Translations under genes and position numbers: made by a program
DNA from: Larix kaempferi
Taxonomy: Eukaryota; Streptophyta; Pinopsida; Pinales; Pinaceae
Assembly: GCA_027924585.1 (NCBI GenBank)
Contig: BSBM01001662.1
Location: 682,001 to 746,000, forward strand
Reading direction: 5' to 3'
Length of the DNA stretch: 64,000 nt
Part shown: in pieces, positions 11,300-24,716 of the stretch
Position numbering within the stretch: position 1 is the stretch's first letter
Layout: each line of letters starts with the position of its first letter
The notes under the pieces: generated by a model
What the model saw: only the letters and a program-made list of their open reading frames with translations
What the model was told of the DNA's origin: nothing
The model's database searches: none

Positions 11300-12718
11300 G
11301 CATAGGGAATGGCTTTTGGCTGGAAGTTGGATGGTTATTCTGAGGATGACTCTCTATCTTCCTTCGACTCCACAATGAAGGAACGATTTATTTGATCTTG
11401 TGCCTCTTCGGATAGACTACGCTGGGGTTTTTCTCAGAAAGGTACCTTTGGTATCAAGGAGGCTTCTGAAATTCGAATTCCGGAAGAAGAGGAGACTAGG
11501 AAAATTTGGGGAAAAGTGTGGGGTATGAATAAATGGCCAAAAATCGATGTCTTTTGTAGGCTAGTAATCTGGAAAAGGATTCTAACTAGAGAAAACCTGA
11601 GGAAACGGGGGATCTGTGGTCCTTCCCAATGCCCTCTATGCTACAATGCGGAGGAAACTAGTGATCACTTACTTGATTCTTGTTCATTTGCATCTGCTAT
11701 TTGGGACAGGGGTTACGCCATTTTTAGGAGGTGTCATCGAGTAAGAGGCCACCCGGAGCAAACTTTGAACTCCTGGGACCCTAAAGCTTTTTCTAATCCT
11801 ATGATCGAGTTGCTATGGCAACTTTTCCCTGGAATGGTGATTTGGTCCTTATGGAAGGAAAGGAATGAGCGCATCTTTAGAGAACATTCCAAGTCAGAGG
11901 CGATAGTTTGGCTAAAATTGGTTAAAAACATGACGGAGACCATTCGCTGTTAGCAATGGTCTGATAAACATAAAGAATTAACCCCTAGGGATTTACACAT
12001 TGCGAAGGGATGGGGTCTTCATAATTCTGACTTGGAGGGATTGCGTAAGAAGGATTTGATTTGCAGGCCTGGAATACCATCCCGATGGTTTCCTCCCCCA
12101 GCTCTGGGTTACAAAGTAAATTTCGATGGCACATCTCGGGGTAATCCGGGATCCGCTAGGTTTGTAGGTGTTTGCAAGAACTGGTCAGGGTCCATTGTGA
12201 AGGTCTTTTTTGGCGCAATTGGTTGTGATTCCAACAATTCCGTGGAATTGGAAGGAGTAATCCAGGGGTTGCGATTGGAAATCACCAAAGCCTAGTCACC
12301 GGTATTTCTCGAAGGTGATTCACTAATTATCATCCACATGGATAGGAAAATGTCCTTTGGGAAATCGCCGAAATTTTTTTCTTCTAGTTGGCACCTTCTT
12401 GCCAGGTTGGAATTTCTTCACAAGCTTCTTCTCAATCTTTTGGTTGTCTCCTTAAGACACATCAAGTGGGATGCCAACAAAGTGGAGGACCATTTGGAAA
12501 ACCCCAGAATCGAGGATAGGAGCCCCCTTAGGGTTTGCAATCTGATCGAAAATCCTCATGATGAGTGGATGAAATCGTGTCGCCACCTGGCACAGGAATA
12601 TCTTACGAGTTTAAATCAGTTTTTTGCTTTGGGTACATCTTGCATGAGCAATGCAAACGTGGTGGATGCTGATGTCAGGAGGGAGCCTCGTGTCAAGGCT
12701 CATCACCGTGTGGAATGA
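11300..12718 (+). pseudogene. LINE ORF2 C-terminus: zf-RVT and RNase H
   Basis: After a frameshift the second half of ORF2 reads in frame 2. It holds the zf-RVT region around 11520-11730 (WPKIDVFCRLVIWKRILTRE, CPLCYNAEETSDHLLDSC) and then RNase H from about 12110 (YKVNFDGTSRGNPGSARFVG). The RNase H acidic residues can be followed as FDG, the Glu of NSVELEG, EGDS and the Asp of VEDHLEN. The domain would remove template RNA. Stops are TAG at 11951 and 12293. About 65 residues follow the RNase H before the TGA at 12716-12718, and those bases overlap the ATG of the next frame. Confidence 0.88.
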
Positions 12719-13713
12719 CACCTGCTTTTATGAACTCCATTATGAGAGATGATGCGTGGTACTCTCTCAAGTATGATATATGTCGTGAAAAGACTCGAAG
12801 CATCCTTCGTTCATTCCTCATCCATCCTTTTTCCAGAGCCATGATTGGGATAGTTATTATGGTGATGGAGGACTTGTACTTGATGACGGGTCTTCATCAT
12901 CAGGTAGTAAATACTATGATGCGCCAGCTTTCTTCAAATATGGCCATTTTTCCTGACTCCAAATTCATTTGCATGCTCAGCTGCCAGGAAAATCTTTGCA
13001 GAAATCGTGATTTGAGAACTTCTAAGAGTCCAGAAGGGTGTTTTATTTGGGCTCAACCATCTGAACCTTTAGCTGCTATCCTCATGGCGCCAAAATGCGG
13101 GCTCCCCTCTCCATCGGGCGGTGAATCGTCTAGCCATGGAAGGGCCAATGTCGATAGGGTAACCCGTGCCTCTTCTAGGTCTCGTCTGCGGGAAGTGGCT
13201 CAATTTTTCTATGATCGTATCCCTCCTCCCATACATGAAGAAATTGAAGGGACTGAGAAGGGCCTCTGGGAAAATGTCTAGGCCTTCTCTGTGGGAGAAA
13301 TTTACCAGGACTTGGAGGATTGGGTGGTCGACCCAGAAACCACGGCAGGTCGTGCCTCTCTTTATGAGCACACTCTCATGACCCATTGGGTAACTAAGAA
13401 TTTGTTGGCTAACGTTCTAATGGACTCGGCCAACAAACATATGGGTGATGAGGAACTAGTTAGATCTTGGAAATCGCACAATTGGGATAGTAGGGTGATG
13501 CACTCCAAAGTTGATGCCATTGCTAAGAAATTGGGCATCTCTTTCATCATTCAAGGTGTGTGCGATGGAGATGGAAGTGGTTGCAGCCATGGTGGAGCTC
13601 TCTCTCGGCATGGAACTGCAAGGGAAGTGGACTCGATCCAGATCCTAGCGTCTTCCAAAACTCCTACCCCAAATTCTGCTGGTCATCTCCTGCAACCTAT
13701 TACCATTGACTGA
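12715..13713 (+). pseudogene. Possible third LINE ORF, unrecognised product
   Basis: ATG at 12715 overlaps the ORF2 stop as ATGA and opens frame 1, which then runs 333 codons with a single TAG at 13279-13281. The first third is Met- and Ser-rich. The second part is better protein-like, with RLREVAQFFYDRIPPPIHEE, then beyond the TAG AFSVGEIYQDLEDWVVDPET and WVTKNLLANVLMDSANKH. Nothing in it is a domain I know. Alternative frames are also partly open in 12800-12950, so an indel-broken ORF2 extension is a real alternative to a separate ORF. The TAG again sits where CAG (Gln) would restore the frame. Codon use resembles the rest of the LINE. Confidence 0.4.
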
Positions 13714-14056
13714 GGTGCTCTGTTTTGATTTCTATGTTTTGGTCCTTCTCTATGTCTCTGATGGAAGTATGGTCACTGTTGAAGTTTAAAATGTTTCTGT
13801 ATCATCGGAATCATGGAGTCTGTATTAAACTTATGGTCAGCCTGTCTAGTTTTGGTTATGTCCTTTTCCTATTTGGCATACAAAGCCATAAATGCTATGG
13901 GTCTATTATGTTACCGTTGGATGGAATCTGGATTCCTGTTTGACCTCTGTTGGTCAGGAATGCCTCTGTTAATGATGTCTAGCTATGTACTCTTTCTCAG
14001 CACGTAATAAATAGTTCTGTTTTTATTTAGACAAAAAAAAACAAAAAAAAAGTATT
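13714..14056 (+). other. LINE 3' UTR, A-rich tail and right TSD
   Basis: T- and G-rich sequence without a credible frame follows the last stop. It ends in TTTATTTAGACAAAAAAAA at 14039 and the 17-bp repeat of the target site (14040-14056). No AATAAA is seen close to the tail, although CACGTAATAAATAG at 14002-14014 carries AATAAA 25-30 bases before it and may be the polyadenylation signal. Confidence 0.7.
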
Positions 14057-17000
14057 AAAATTGTATAGAGTGATCTTTAAAAGAAGGAATTATACCCCAA
14101 TCAATTCAAGATTCTATCGATTAACTATCTACTCTCTATTTTTAGTCGTCATTGGCATATCTTTTCCTTTAAAATTGGATATGGTCTCTATTCAACTTAT
14201 GTGCAACCTTATTTAGGATACATGAGATTTCCATTGAAGCTGCACACAACAACCATTTGAAATACTAATACTAACCGAAACTATGCAAACACTATGTCAT
14301 TGAAAACTTTTTCTTCCTTATAACTCATTTACAAGTGAATATCTAACAACTAGGCCATTCACAAAGCTATATTGGAAATGGAGAAAAATGAACTAAAGAT
14401 AAAATGGTGAAGAATGAAAAATTTCTTTTAGGGCCCATAAAAAATGATAAGCACTAAACCCCAATTTTATAGCAATTTATAATGCTCCAATCCCTTGGGT
14501 AAGCTATTTTGGTAAGTAGGAAATCTTGAACATATATACTTTCCCCTAATAAGTCCTTAAATAATTATATGCATATAGAATGATTAAAATAAATTATTGA
14601 AAATAATGTTTTGTTTACCATATTAACATAAATAATTTGCATCTCTAAACATATTAAAGTGAGTCACACTAAATCTAGTTTACTTAAAAATTGCTTAAAG
14701 TTCAAAATGCCAAGGATAGAACTCTAATTAATGAATGGCATAAGGTTCGCATTGCATTGACATTGATAAATGGCATACTGTTCACAATGCATTGTGAATG
14801 AAATGATGTCTCTCATTTAACACCTATTTATTTAAATTTCTGAGGTTTATAATCAAATCAACTTAAACTCAAATAACAATTTAACATGGTCACTCACTAA
14901 TGAAAACCAATTGGATAGATAGCAACTTATTAAATATAAATAAATAAACTAATTAAATAAATAACTTCACTTATTAAATAAATAACAAATTCAATTAATT
15001 AACATTCACCTAAAAACTTCTTGTATATAATAGTTTCTAATAAATATTAATTAACACTCCAACTTAGTTTATTTATCCAAAAAACTTCTTGTATATAATA
15101 ACTTCTAATAACATTGATTCAGACTAATTACAAATTATACAAATTATAGCTTCAATTAATTCAATTCAATACAAAACTAAAATAAATATGTCTCATAAAA
15201 TTGTCAAAATGAATAGATAGTAATATGCAATCATAAAAATAAATTTAATTTATATATATCATAATTTTTTATTTTATTTTTTAATAATTATTATAAAAAC
15301 AGATTTATTTTATATATAATAAAATAATATTAAAAACTTTTTAATAATTGTTAAAATTTCATAACATTACACTTTGAGATTTTTATTATATATATTTAAA
15401 ATAATAATAATAATAATTCTATTATATGTTTGACATTTTCCAATGTGTTTTGTATTGAAGACGCTTTGACATTTCGAGACACACTCAACATGTTGCATCA
15501 ACTGCTTAAATACATGTATAAACACATAAGTTTTTAAAAGTTTACTTACACATAATTTTTAGAAAGCTTATATACATTTTTTATTATTTTATTAAGAATA
15601 AAAACAAACATGAAATTAGCAGCATCCTTCATAGTTAATGGTTTCAAATGGTTCGAAAGTGTTTGGGTCTCGGGATAAACACTTTCAATAATGATGTGTT
15701 TGAGCTTAAGTCTTAAATCAACTATATTCGCAGTTGACAATATTAAGCATTCAAATTAGACTATTTTTAATTTAATTCAACTCTATCACTCTTCAGACTA
15801 TTTGTAATTTAATTCAACTCTATGACTCTTCACCATATTATACTAAGTATTCAAATCAGATTATTTATAATTTGGAAATGCCATTAATATTAATAACAAT
15901 AAAAAATTTTACACCGTCAAACATTGTATTAATATATACAAAATGATTCACACCCACAGGCGAGGATGTGACAAACATCAAAGTGCATGTCTGTTTGCCA
16001 AAATCATTGCTGAAGTAAGCTGGCAGTCCAAAATACATAATTCGTGATACCTATTACCAGTCTAATAATATATGAATAAAGAAAAACTGAAAGACTGCGT
16101 TTTGGTTGTTTACAGGAGAACATCCATAGAGCTGCGTCTTCCTCAGCGCTTACCACATGCAGTTTCCCTCCTCCTCTTGTAATCTTTGACAAGCAAATCT
16201 GCAGAGATTTCAGCAGTACGTTGACCATCTCTATTCTCTGTAGAATGAACCAAACCAGAGCTGCTATACTACCATACTCAGAGCTCTTGCGTTATAAAAA
16301 CACAAGCCCAATAATACAGCGTGAGGAACGAACTATCTCGAACACAGGACAGGGATGAAGAATAGACGATTATTCAAATCAAAGTCCATGAATGCACTGA
16401 AGCTATGAAGAATCAATGGACATCGTGCTGCTTCAAACTCCGCTTCACATTATACCACGTTGTACATTTAAAATCAGCTGCAAACATTTAAACATAACCC
16501 GACTTTATTAAGTTATCAATTCAAATTTAAAATTTAACCCGCCCATTCACTGAAGTCAAATATCAAATTTCAGCGCATATGGTATGGATTGATCCATAGG
16601 ATGCACGTAATGGGCTTATCGATAGTTCGCTGCATCATGCATGGGATGTGTTGATCTATGGGAATGTTTTACCTCTCGTCCCATCCTCCCACTGAGAAGG
16701 AGTGGCATGCATGATGGGATGCATATGTGCATGCGTGGGCGGGCGAGTTGATGATGTACACCGGAAATTCTTGCCGAGAAAAGGCATTTGAAAGCCCCGC
16801 AGCTGCATTAATGAATGACTCTGCTACTGGGTACTGGTACAATCCCAGGATATTTTGGCACCTCCACAGCAAAATCGACCAACAGTTTGAGACTTGGGAT
16901 TTTATCTCTCAAATCGAGCTACAGGAAGCCAAGCAAATTTGAGTAATGTTCCAGTTCTGAGAAGAGTTTTAAGGCCAAATCCATGATCCACGTAGATCCA

Positions 17001-17290
17001 AAACAACTATATTATGTGGATGTGTGTAGAGAGGCATCCAACAGAAAATGCATCCACAGAGTTTTCTCAGAAATCTGAGCTACAGATCGAAGGGTCTGTG
17101 ATCAGATTTGGAATCGCAATGAGCCTACAAAAATAAGTCTGGCCAAGATCGAACGTATAGATCAAGGCAAAGCAACAAGAGGAGGATGATTGATATGCTC
17201 AGATCTGATAAATCCAGCAAACACTATGAGCTCAAATCCAAGAACCCAACAGTTCGCTCAGATAACGTACAGGAAGGGAAGGGTCATAGC
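14057..17290. other. AT-rich spacer with short local duplications
   Basis: No gene is supported. Several diverged direct duplications are visible: GAATGGCATA-type copies near 14733 and 14768, an ACTTCTTGTATATAATA repeat at 15016 and 15083 (67 bases apart), and a TTTAATTCAACTCTAT repeat near 15770 and 15814. An (AATAAT)n run lies at 15400-15416. Between 16000 and 17290 composition is more even, but no frame holds together. Confidence 0.5.
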
Positions 17291-17311
17291 CCCGAGTTAG
17301 GATGTACCCAA

Positions 17312-17563
17312 GATACCATGAAAGGGTTCTATTATTTTTTTATATAAAATTACATGAAAGGCTCTCCATTTATAGCAATGGAAGAAGTCCATTGTGGCTC
17401 TGATACCATGAAGAGGTTTTATTAATTTTTCATATAAAATTATATGAAAGGCTTTCCATTTATAGCAAGTGAAGAAGTTCATTGTCAGCTAAGAACAGTT
17501 GTCCGGCCTAAATAAGTTTACAACTCACATAAATTGTCATTGGAAAAACACCAACACCAACAA
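17312..17563 (-). mobile_element. LTR end plus tRNA-Met primer-binding-site remnant, duplicated
   Basis: The plus strand reads GGCTCTGATACCATGAAGAG at 17396-17415. On the minus strand that is an LTR-like end (CTCTTCA) followed by TGGTATCAGAGCC, the initiator tRNA-Met primer site of plant LTR elements. The possible LTR start on the minus strand is TGTTGGTGTTGGTG near 17563, giving a short LTR of about 160 bases. A second diverged copy of the LTR end and TGGTATC lies 90 bases away at 17312-17395. There is no internal coding region or partner LTR nearby, so this is a remnant or a very small element. Confidence 0.45.
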
Positions 17564-19274
17564 ATAGACCTTTATGGACACGTATAATTAGTTGGAACTA
17601 TGTAGTCCCATTATTGTTGATTTGGAGGTCAACCCAAACTTCTTTATGGATGGTCCTCTTAGAACAATCTGTCCTCACATCACCACATTGTTGTGGATAG
17701 TTATCTCATTGATATTTTTTGGTTGTGCTTAAGTGAAAATGGTATATGTTGAACTATCATTCGCTTGGAATCTCATTTATTCCAACATAGCCTCGTTACA
17801 AAAGGCTAATGCCCTGCCACTTTTCTACTTATGGACTTTCGATAGAATATCTTGTTTTGCAAATATGAGTTAGATATATTATTCATGATCTCATTCACAT
17901 TTCCTAATTGTTATTGTATCGTGTTCTTAGCATAGACACTATATTGTGTTCAAATTCAAATTGATTTTAATAATGACAATTTCATGGATAAATGGTTTTA
18001 TAATAGTGTGGTGTGACAAAAGACTATACATTTTTTTAGGAGTGTAGAATTTTACAAAAATAACATAATGCATAATATATATATATATATAATATTTGTA
18101 GGTGGAAGTTGTGTATATGGATTTATCACTTGTCATCAAGTTGATTGGAAATTCTTTATATATTGAGTTCCATTTCTAAAAATTGTAAGAAGAAATTTTC
18201 AAAAATATAGTCTATATCACAATATCATAAGGAAGAATATGGGTTTACCACTTCCCTGGAAGTGATTGAAAACTCCTATCAATTTTGGAAAATTCTAAGC
18301 AGAAACATTCAAGAGTAAACTCCATAACACAATATCATAGAGATGAGCTACTTAATTTCTTGGAAATAATATCATAGAGATGAGCTACTTAATTTATTGG
18401 AAATAAATATACATATTCTTGATGATGCATCAAATGAATGTGTTTTGGACTTGAACATTTCTTAATGGTAGAAAGTTGATTGTCGATTGACTATTGGATA
18501 TTTGGGTATATGTATGTGGAATGGAATGGAAACATGCTTTTGTGGTCTTGTTATAAACTAAAAGTGGAGGTCTCATAAATATTAGAAACTATATAGGGTG
18601 AAGAATTTGTTTATATTTGTTAACTTTTATAAATCTATTGATTTTTTTTTCTCTCTTCTTAATTGTGTATTGACATAATTTAGTGTGTTTGTGGCATCCA
18701 TTGGCAGAGTATAAATTTTACAAAAAATATAGACTAACATGATTTCTAATAGAATTATAAATGAGGAAGGTCAGTTAAAATAAGCTCGTACATATTAAGT
18801 ACAAATTAAGGACTCTTGGGTGGCACTCCTTTGAGTTAATACAAGGTTTTGAAGTGTCATGAGTCTAGACATATCATTTGTCTATATTTGTGATCTTTAT
18901 AGTTCTCAACAATATGTAATGCAAGATTTAGCATTGTGTTTGTAAAGCCAAGATAGTGTCATTCATCGTAAGAGGATTTTCATCCCTTGCAAGGCCAATA
19001 ATATTCCTACAAACATGCTAGCACTCAAAGGTCAAATATCCAAGGCTCAACTTCTTTCAGTTCATACATGTAACTCCTATAACATATTTTCTTTCTATTC
19101 TTAAATTTTCAATAATTATTAGACTATTACTTCAATTAACTATTTTTCCAAATTTATTGAAGTGTTTGGTAATCATCTTTGATTGGTGTAAAGTAGATTT
19201 TCCAATGTGGAATCTGTAGCTTTATTTTTTTGCAGGTCCATAAACATTTTTACATACATGGCCAAAGATTAATG
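17564..19274. other. AT-rich spacer
   Basis: No supported gene. One clean 37-base tandem duplication containing ATATCATAGAGATGAGCTAC begins at 18331 and 18368. A (TA)n run lies at 18076-18092. Confidence 0.5.
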
Positions 19275-19470
19275 TTATTTCCTGGACTCAAATGAGAAGG
19301 TTTGAGGGGAAAAGAATATTCCAAGACTCAAGCAAGAGGCTTGAGGTGGAAAAAATGGACCCAACTCTGCTTTGCTAAAGCAACTTTTCCTGGACACAAG
19401 TAGGAGGTTGGGTGGAAAAGAAATTCCTGGGCTCAAGCAAGAAGGCTTGTGGGGAATTGCGAAAGAGTTT
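19275..19470. repeat. Degenerate ~40-bp repeats
   Basis: Four imperfect copies of a unit like TTCCTGGACTCAAGCAAGA followed by AGGCTTGAGGGGAAAA occur near 19279, 19318, 19388 and 19427. They are irregularly spaced (39, 70 and 39 bases), as if one copy in the middle had been replaced by the segment ACCCAACTCTGCTTTGC. No coding role is evident. Confidence 0.55.
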
Positions 19471-22400
19471 TGTGGTATCAATGGCAAAGACCTATGCAAA
19501 AAGATTGACATCTGTAGATAGGACGTTGTTTGATGTCTTGAGGAGGAAAACTTTTTGACTAGCAATAAAAAAGGAGACTAACCTCAAAAGTGTAGCCCAT
19601 AAGTCCACAAGAATTGGTGACAAAATTCGAGGAAGAATTATGTGTTCATCAGAGGGTTGCTGAAATTCCAAACTCATGGAAGATTTTGATGATCAACAAA
19701 GTGTTGTTGAAAGATTTGTTTTACGATATAACAAATATTAATGATTTGTCTTGTAAACTAGACTATTGGATATCTTTATGTGTGAATGTTATGAATGTTT
19801 GAGTAAGCAAGAATTTCCTCAAGGATGAGGATGAATGATAAATGTTTAACACATTTACTGTCGAAATTTGTGAAGTATATGACGCTAACCTGTGAATGAT
19901 AAGGTGTTCCAAAAGACTTGTGCTTACCTTATGATTGAAATTGCAAATGGTATAATTATGTTATGCTGAAGAATCTTGTACGAGTTGCACAATGTACAGG
20001 TTGTGAAAAAAAAAGGTATGAACCATAAGGAATTGTGAAGATCATGAAGAACAAGAAAACCAGAGAAGAGATGACAAGTGAACTAACAAAATGAAGTACG
20101 AAAGAACGCAAGAGCCGAAGGCCAGTCTTGAAGAATGAGAACACCGAGGACGATTTTATTCTTAAGAGGGAAAGGAAAGTAAGGCCAAGGGAAGACTTGA
20201 AAAGTTAAAATGACGATGGCTAAGAGTCCCTATGACATGATTATCATGGCTCGGACTATGCTTATCAACCTAAGTAGATTTTAAAGTAAACTAAATGATG
20301 AGATGATTCCTTTCATCAGCAAAAGTTCAACAAGTTACCTTGTTATAACCAAACTCAAAATTATGTCCCACACATAATTATCATAATCATTTTAAGCTCT
20401 CAATGGGAGAAGTTGTCCTAACCTAAAAGGACAATGCTAAAAACACCTACCATGGGTGAGGTATCTTATATCTACATATATAGGTATAGTCAAATAAGGC
20501 CATCACCAAAAGAAAGAAGAATGAAGTAGAAGTTATGTATCTACGTTATATATATAGGTGTTACATATATATGTGAAAGTGTTACAATAGTTGTAATAAT
20601 TACAAATACTACAAAGTAAGTTTGTAATTATTTATATATTTACATGTGTTATATATATATATATAGATATAGGTTACTTTTACAAAATAGTTATGAAAGG
20701 AATACATTGGAGAATATAATTATATTACGAAAGGACCTTGAACTTAAAATAAATATTATTCATTATAACTCAAACAAGAGTTGGCTCCACGATTTCAAAA
20801 TAGTGGAAGGTAATATGAATAACTATTAAGTTATGGATGAAAATGTGTGTGAGATCAATTGTGATCTATTTGTGGACACATTGTTGTTGTCTTTTGGCAC
20901 ATATAAAACTGGTGTAGTCAAGCTACCCGTTAGGTGGAATAGGACATTAACGGATTTCCTTTTTTTATATAAATAACTATATGTATATATATATATAAGA
21001 AAGTTAACTAACTCCATTCTTATATAAAATAAAGTATAGACGAATACTAAGTAAGACCGTGTGGGGTCTAGTGGTCGACATGTTATATTTAATTGTTATT
21101 CCATTACTTATAAACAACTCTCCCACTACGCTTACTTTAGGGAGTTGATTCCACTTTAGCTCGGTGCAGTAGTAATGGAACACCACCTTAAAATCGGCCC
21201 CATCCATTGTTGGTTACTCTATATGTCAATTAATTAAAACTAACATATAAGATGCTCAATATAAATGGTCAAACCCATGGAGGTCTTCTTATTTCAATGG
21301 CAATAAGCACAATCTATGCATAAACATGTCAAGCAGTTGCTTAACTAAATGAAGATAATGATCCTACCAGTCTATCCAGCCAAACTCATTCCATAAATAA
21401 AACTAATCTAATTCATACATCTAGGAATTCATTTGCAGCTACCTTCCTACAGAGATCAACCTAGTAGTTATAAAATTAAGAATAGAAATAAACTAGATTA
21501 CTTTTGCAAACAGTTAAATCCTATAATTATCAAACTACAATATTCAATCTTTACCAGAATGATCCATCAAGTAGCTACTGTTACTCAATCACAATCTGCC
21601 TATTCTAATAAACCAATTGAAGATACAACAACAACCAAAATCTAAACATAAGCTTGAACTCTAACTATTAATTACTGGAAATCCTAGAAAGCATAAACAA
21701 TTGAAAGATATTGGAATTGAGCTTGGTTGTCATAGCTGATTCGAACACACATGCATTAAACTGAACTAACCTACACAGTCGACTGTCACACCACTCTACT
21801 ACAGCTATTCAAGATGCAATCGTGAACAACCAAAAGGAAAGCTAACCTCTGTTGCAGCTAATAGTAACATCTATGTAATGATTCCACACCACACAACAGA
21901 AAGAAAGCTAAATTAACCTACCTGCTTAAGTTGGCTATCTCTGTGAGAATGCAGGCCTTGGCCTTCTAACAGAGACACCAAGAATCACAACAAATTAAGA
22001 AATAGAAATGAAGAACTCTGCTCTTATATTAATGATGGAAATTGACAGTCTCAGTGCTTTATTACAGATTATGCAAAATGGTAATTGTCCAACCCCAGGC
22101 TACAAGAGCCTTCTCATATTTATACATTGAAAATACATATCACAATCCACTAAAATCATGCAGCAATGAAGATCTCTGATCTTCATGTTGCGGAGTTACA
22201 ACTGACTATTTCAGCTGGGTTATGTTTCATTGGAGGCCCATTACAGATTCTCATGGAGGAATGTGTTGTCCCTTGGAGTATTAGGAATCGGGCTTTGAAG
22301 AGTAACAGCTGGCACCATTTGGCTGATACACCTGCGCTTTAGATCTTGACTAAATGAAATCACACATATTAGCATAAATCAAGGACTAGCATCCAGAACC

Positions 22401-24711
22401 TTAACAATCTTAGGCATAAAATAAATAAAACAATAATCGAATTATACCTGTCAATATTATTGGTTGATCTAGATAAAAGGCATATGTATAGCTTATGAAA
22501 ATAGGATGTAGTCAGGGAAAAATGATGTAATGAGGATGGCCAAAAAGGGGCATTTCCTGGACCCAACATCCACTTGGAGGAGAGAACTACCATTTGGATT
22601 TCGGGTTGGAGTTCCAAGTGGAAGTTCACCCTTCGTCGGACGGACTCCCCAAAGAAAAACTAATAACATTTAGGTAAATATATATGGGGAAAAGGGAGAT
22701 ATCGCGGGATAGATTCGTATAAGGTGGGGAAAGGACGGCTCCTATGAGGGAGCTCCATCCCTGTTGATACCCTGTCTGCATTTTTTGTATTTGCGTAATG
22801 TAACTCTGTATTGAAAATATTAGTAGCTTACATCTTGTTAGAGTTTTATGGATATCCGTTCTACCCTTTGAACTTAGGATCAATTCTTCATCAGCTTATT
22901 TTTCATTTGCTACTGTAATAGCATGCCTTGGGATGACATTTAGTTTTCCTATCTCATCTTATACTATTATTTTTCCATTTCAAATGCAACTCCGATCTAG
23001 AACGAGATCTCAGCAAACTGCATTCAACCCAGGCGTTCGGGACACCCTGTATGCGTTGATCCCTGTAGATTTGAATTGTCTTACTATTTTTATACTGTAT
23101 GCTGTAGATATGTTGTAGGATCGGTGGGTTAAATGTTAGTGTATTCCCGGGATGATAAATCTTTGGTCTAAATACTTACTTGGCCTCCACAGAATCTTGA
23201 GTTTTGTATATGCATTATGATCCTATAAACTATTTGTTATATATTACTTTACTGCAGTGATAATGCAATTAGTTCTTGTAGGATTTGTCCACAAACATTG
23301 GGATTTACATTAACCTTTTTGTTGTGTGTTTGTCTTCCAGAGTGTTAACACGAATCCTTGGCTATTGTTGACATGCTATACCTTGTCGGGTTGTACAGGA
23401 AACCGCTGGCGAGAAAGCTATGAGTATTTTATATATTTTCTTGTGGCTATGACTCGTGCAGCCATAGTTCATAAGCTGAAAACCCAAAATTATGGAAGTG
23501 TTATGTTACTTATATTTATCTCTATAATGAAAGTGTAGTATAATGTTGTTGTTGGTCAATGCTGCTTGCTCAGGATCTTTATGTAATCATAGGCCTTAGT
23601 AGGGATGTTGATTTAAGATGGATTGAAATCATAGAATTATGTTTCTAGATTCTCTGTGTTTTATTTCCATGATTGATTGGGTGAAAACGTTTAACCTAGA
23701 GTTTACCTTTGTGAGAAGATCGCAAGCATTGACCACTTTTGATCTCAGCCCTTAATAGATATATGGGTCAGTTGTGTTTGTGTTGCTCATTTTTCTGCTT
23801 ATGATGTATTTTGGTAGAGTGTTATGTTCTAATACTCGAGGGGATCAACTCATGGAGAAGCTATCCTCTGTCCCATTATCTCTGTGTATTGATTTATATC
23901 AATTGTAGAGACCCCCCCCCCTCCTCAGAGGAACTAGGTTACTAAGGTTTACACTCATGTATTTCTGTAAATAGTTGTGCAGAGAATGCATTGGAAGGGA
24001 ATGGCTCAGAGAAGCATGATCCCTCTCCAGTTCTTGTCTATTATTTTTAGATCATAGAAGATACATTAATCTCTGGATTGAGCTGGGTTAGATTTCAACG
24101 GCAATGCAATGTTTGTATGAGTATTAATAAGACTAGTCTCTGCTAAGATAAAACATAATTAATGTATGTATTACTAGATGTGAACTATAGGAAATACTGG
24201 TAAGGCTTCTCACTTATGAAAGCTAGAAGATGCTCTCCATGAGAGAGATGACTTCGAGGAAATGGAAGGTGAATATTGCAACCACTAAGTTGTAGAATGT
24301 GAGCATTATTTTGATGAAATAATATATTGTGACTGGCCTTGTGGACGTAGCCCATGGTTTGGGTGAACCATGTGTATATATGGTGCATGATGGCTTGTGT
24401 ATGTGTGTGTCATATGATTCTTTGTTATTTATAATGAATGGTTAGCATGTTGTCCATGTGGAAAATCTTATAAGCGCATGTATGATTCTTCATTTTAATA
24501 TGATGAATATTTATAATGTTGTTCGTCTTAAAAAGTATATTTAAGGTTTTGCCGAGTATTCATAGTTACAACAAATAGCTAAGAATTGTATGAAGATGTT
24601 CAAAGGTATTGATGGCAATATTCAATTATTAAGTTAATGTTTTAATATGATGAAGCGTGGATAGGGGTAAATGTAATGTTTCCATTTATACACAAGTATT
24701 CCTAAGTCAAG
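19471..24711. other. Spacer without identifiable genes
   Basis: Many short frames exist but none shows a known domain or sustained protein-like composition. 20640-20670 holds a short (TA)n run. Around 22600-23540 composition is more even, and a good acceptor-like TTTGTCTTCCAG ends at 23340, but no exon chain could be built. A run of nine C residues lies near 23913. Decayed transposon remnants are the likeliest content. Confidence 0.4.
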
Positions 24712-24716
24712 GGAAA

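Larger units (their letters stand above)
6768..14039 (+). mobile_element. Full-length L1-type LINE with RNase H, 7.27 kb
   Basis: The same 17 bases, AACAAAAAAAAAGTATT, lie at 6751-6767 and again at 14040-14056, right after an A-rich tail (ATTTAGACAAAAAAAA). This marks a complete insertion from 6768 to about 14039; the A-rich context leaves the 3' edge uncertain by a few bases. In order it holds a GC-richer 5' region, ORF1 (7045-8214), ORF2 (8313-12718) and a possible third ORF (12715-13713), then a 3' UTR. Order and domains match plant L1 elements with a C-terminal RNase H. Every ORF is interrupted by stops, so it is dead, yet its ends are intact, which argues for relatively limited deletion since insertion. 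Confidence 0.9.

Noticed and set aside
16154-16237. Possible 84-bp internal exon on the minus strand between a CTACAG acceptor and a GTAAGC donor
   Set aside because: Two reading frames are equally open, no neighbouring exon fits and the peptide is unfamiliar.
22933-23538. Possible exons around MQLRSRTRSQQ and after TTTGTCTTCCAG
   Set aside because: No consistent phase or continuing frame, and no recognisable domain.
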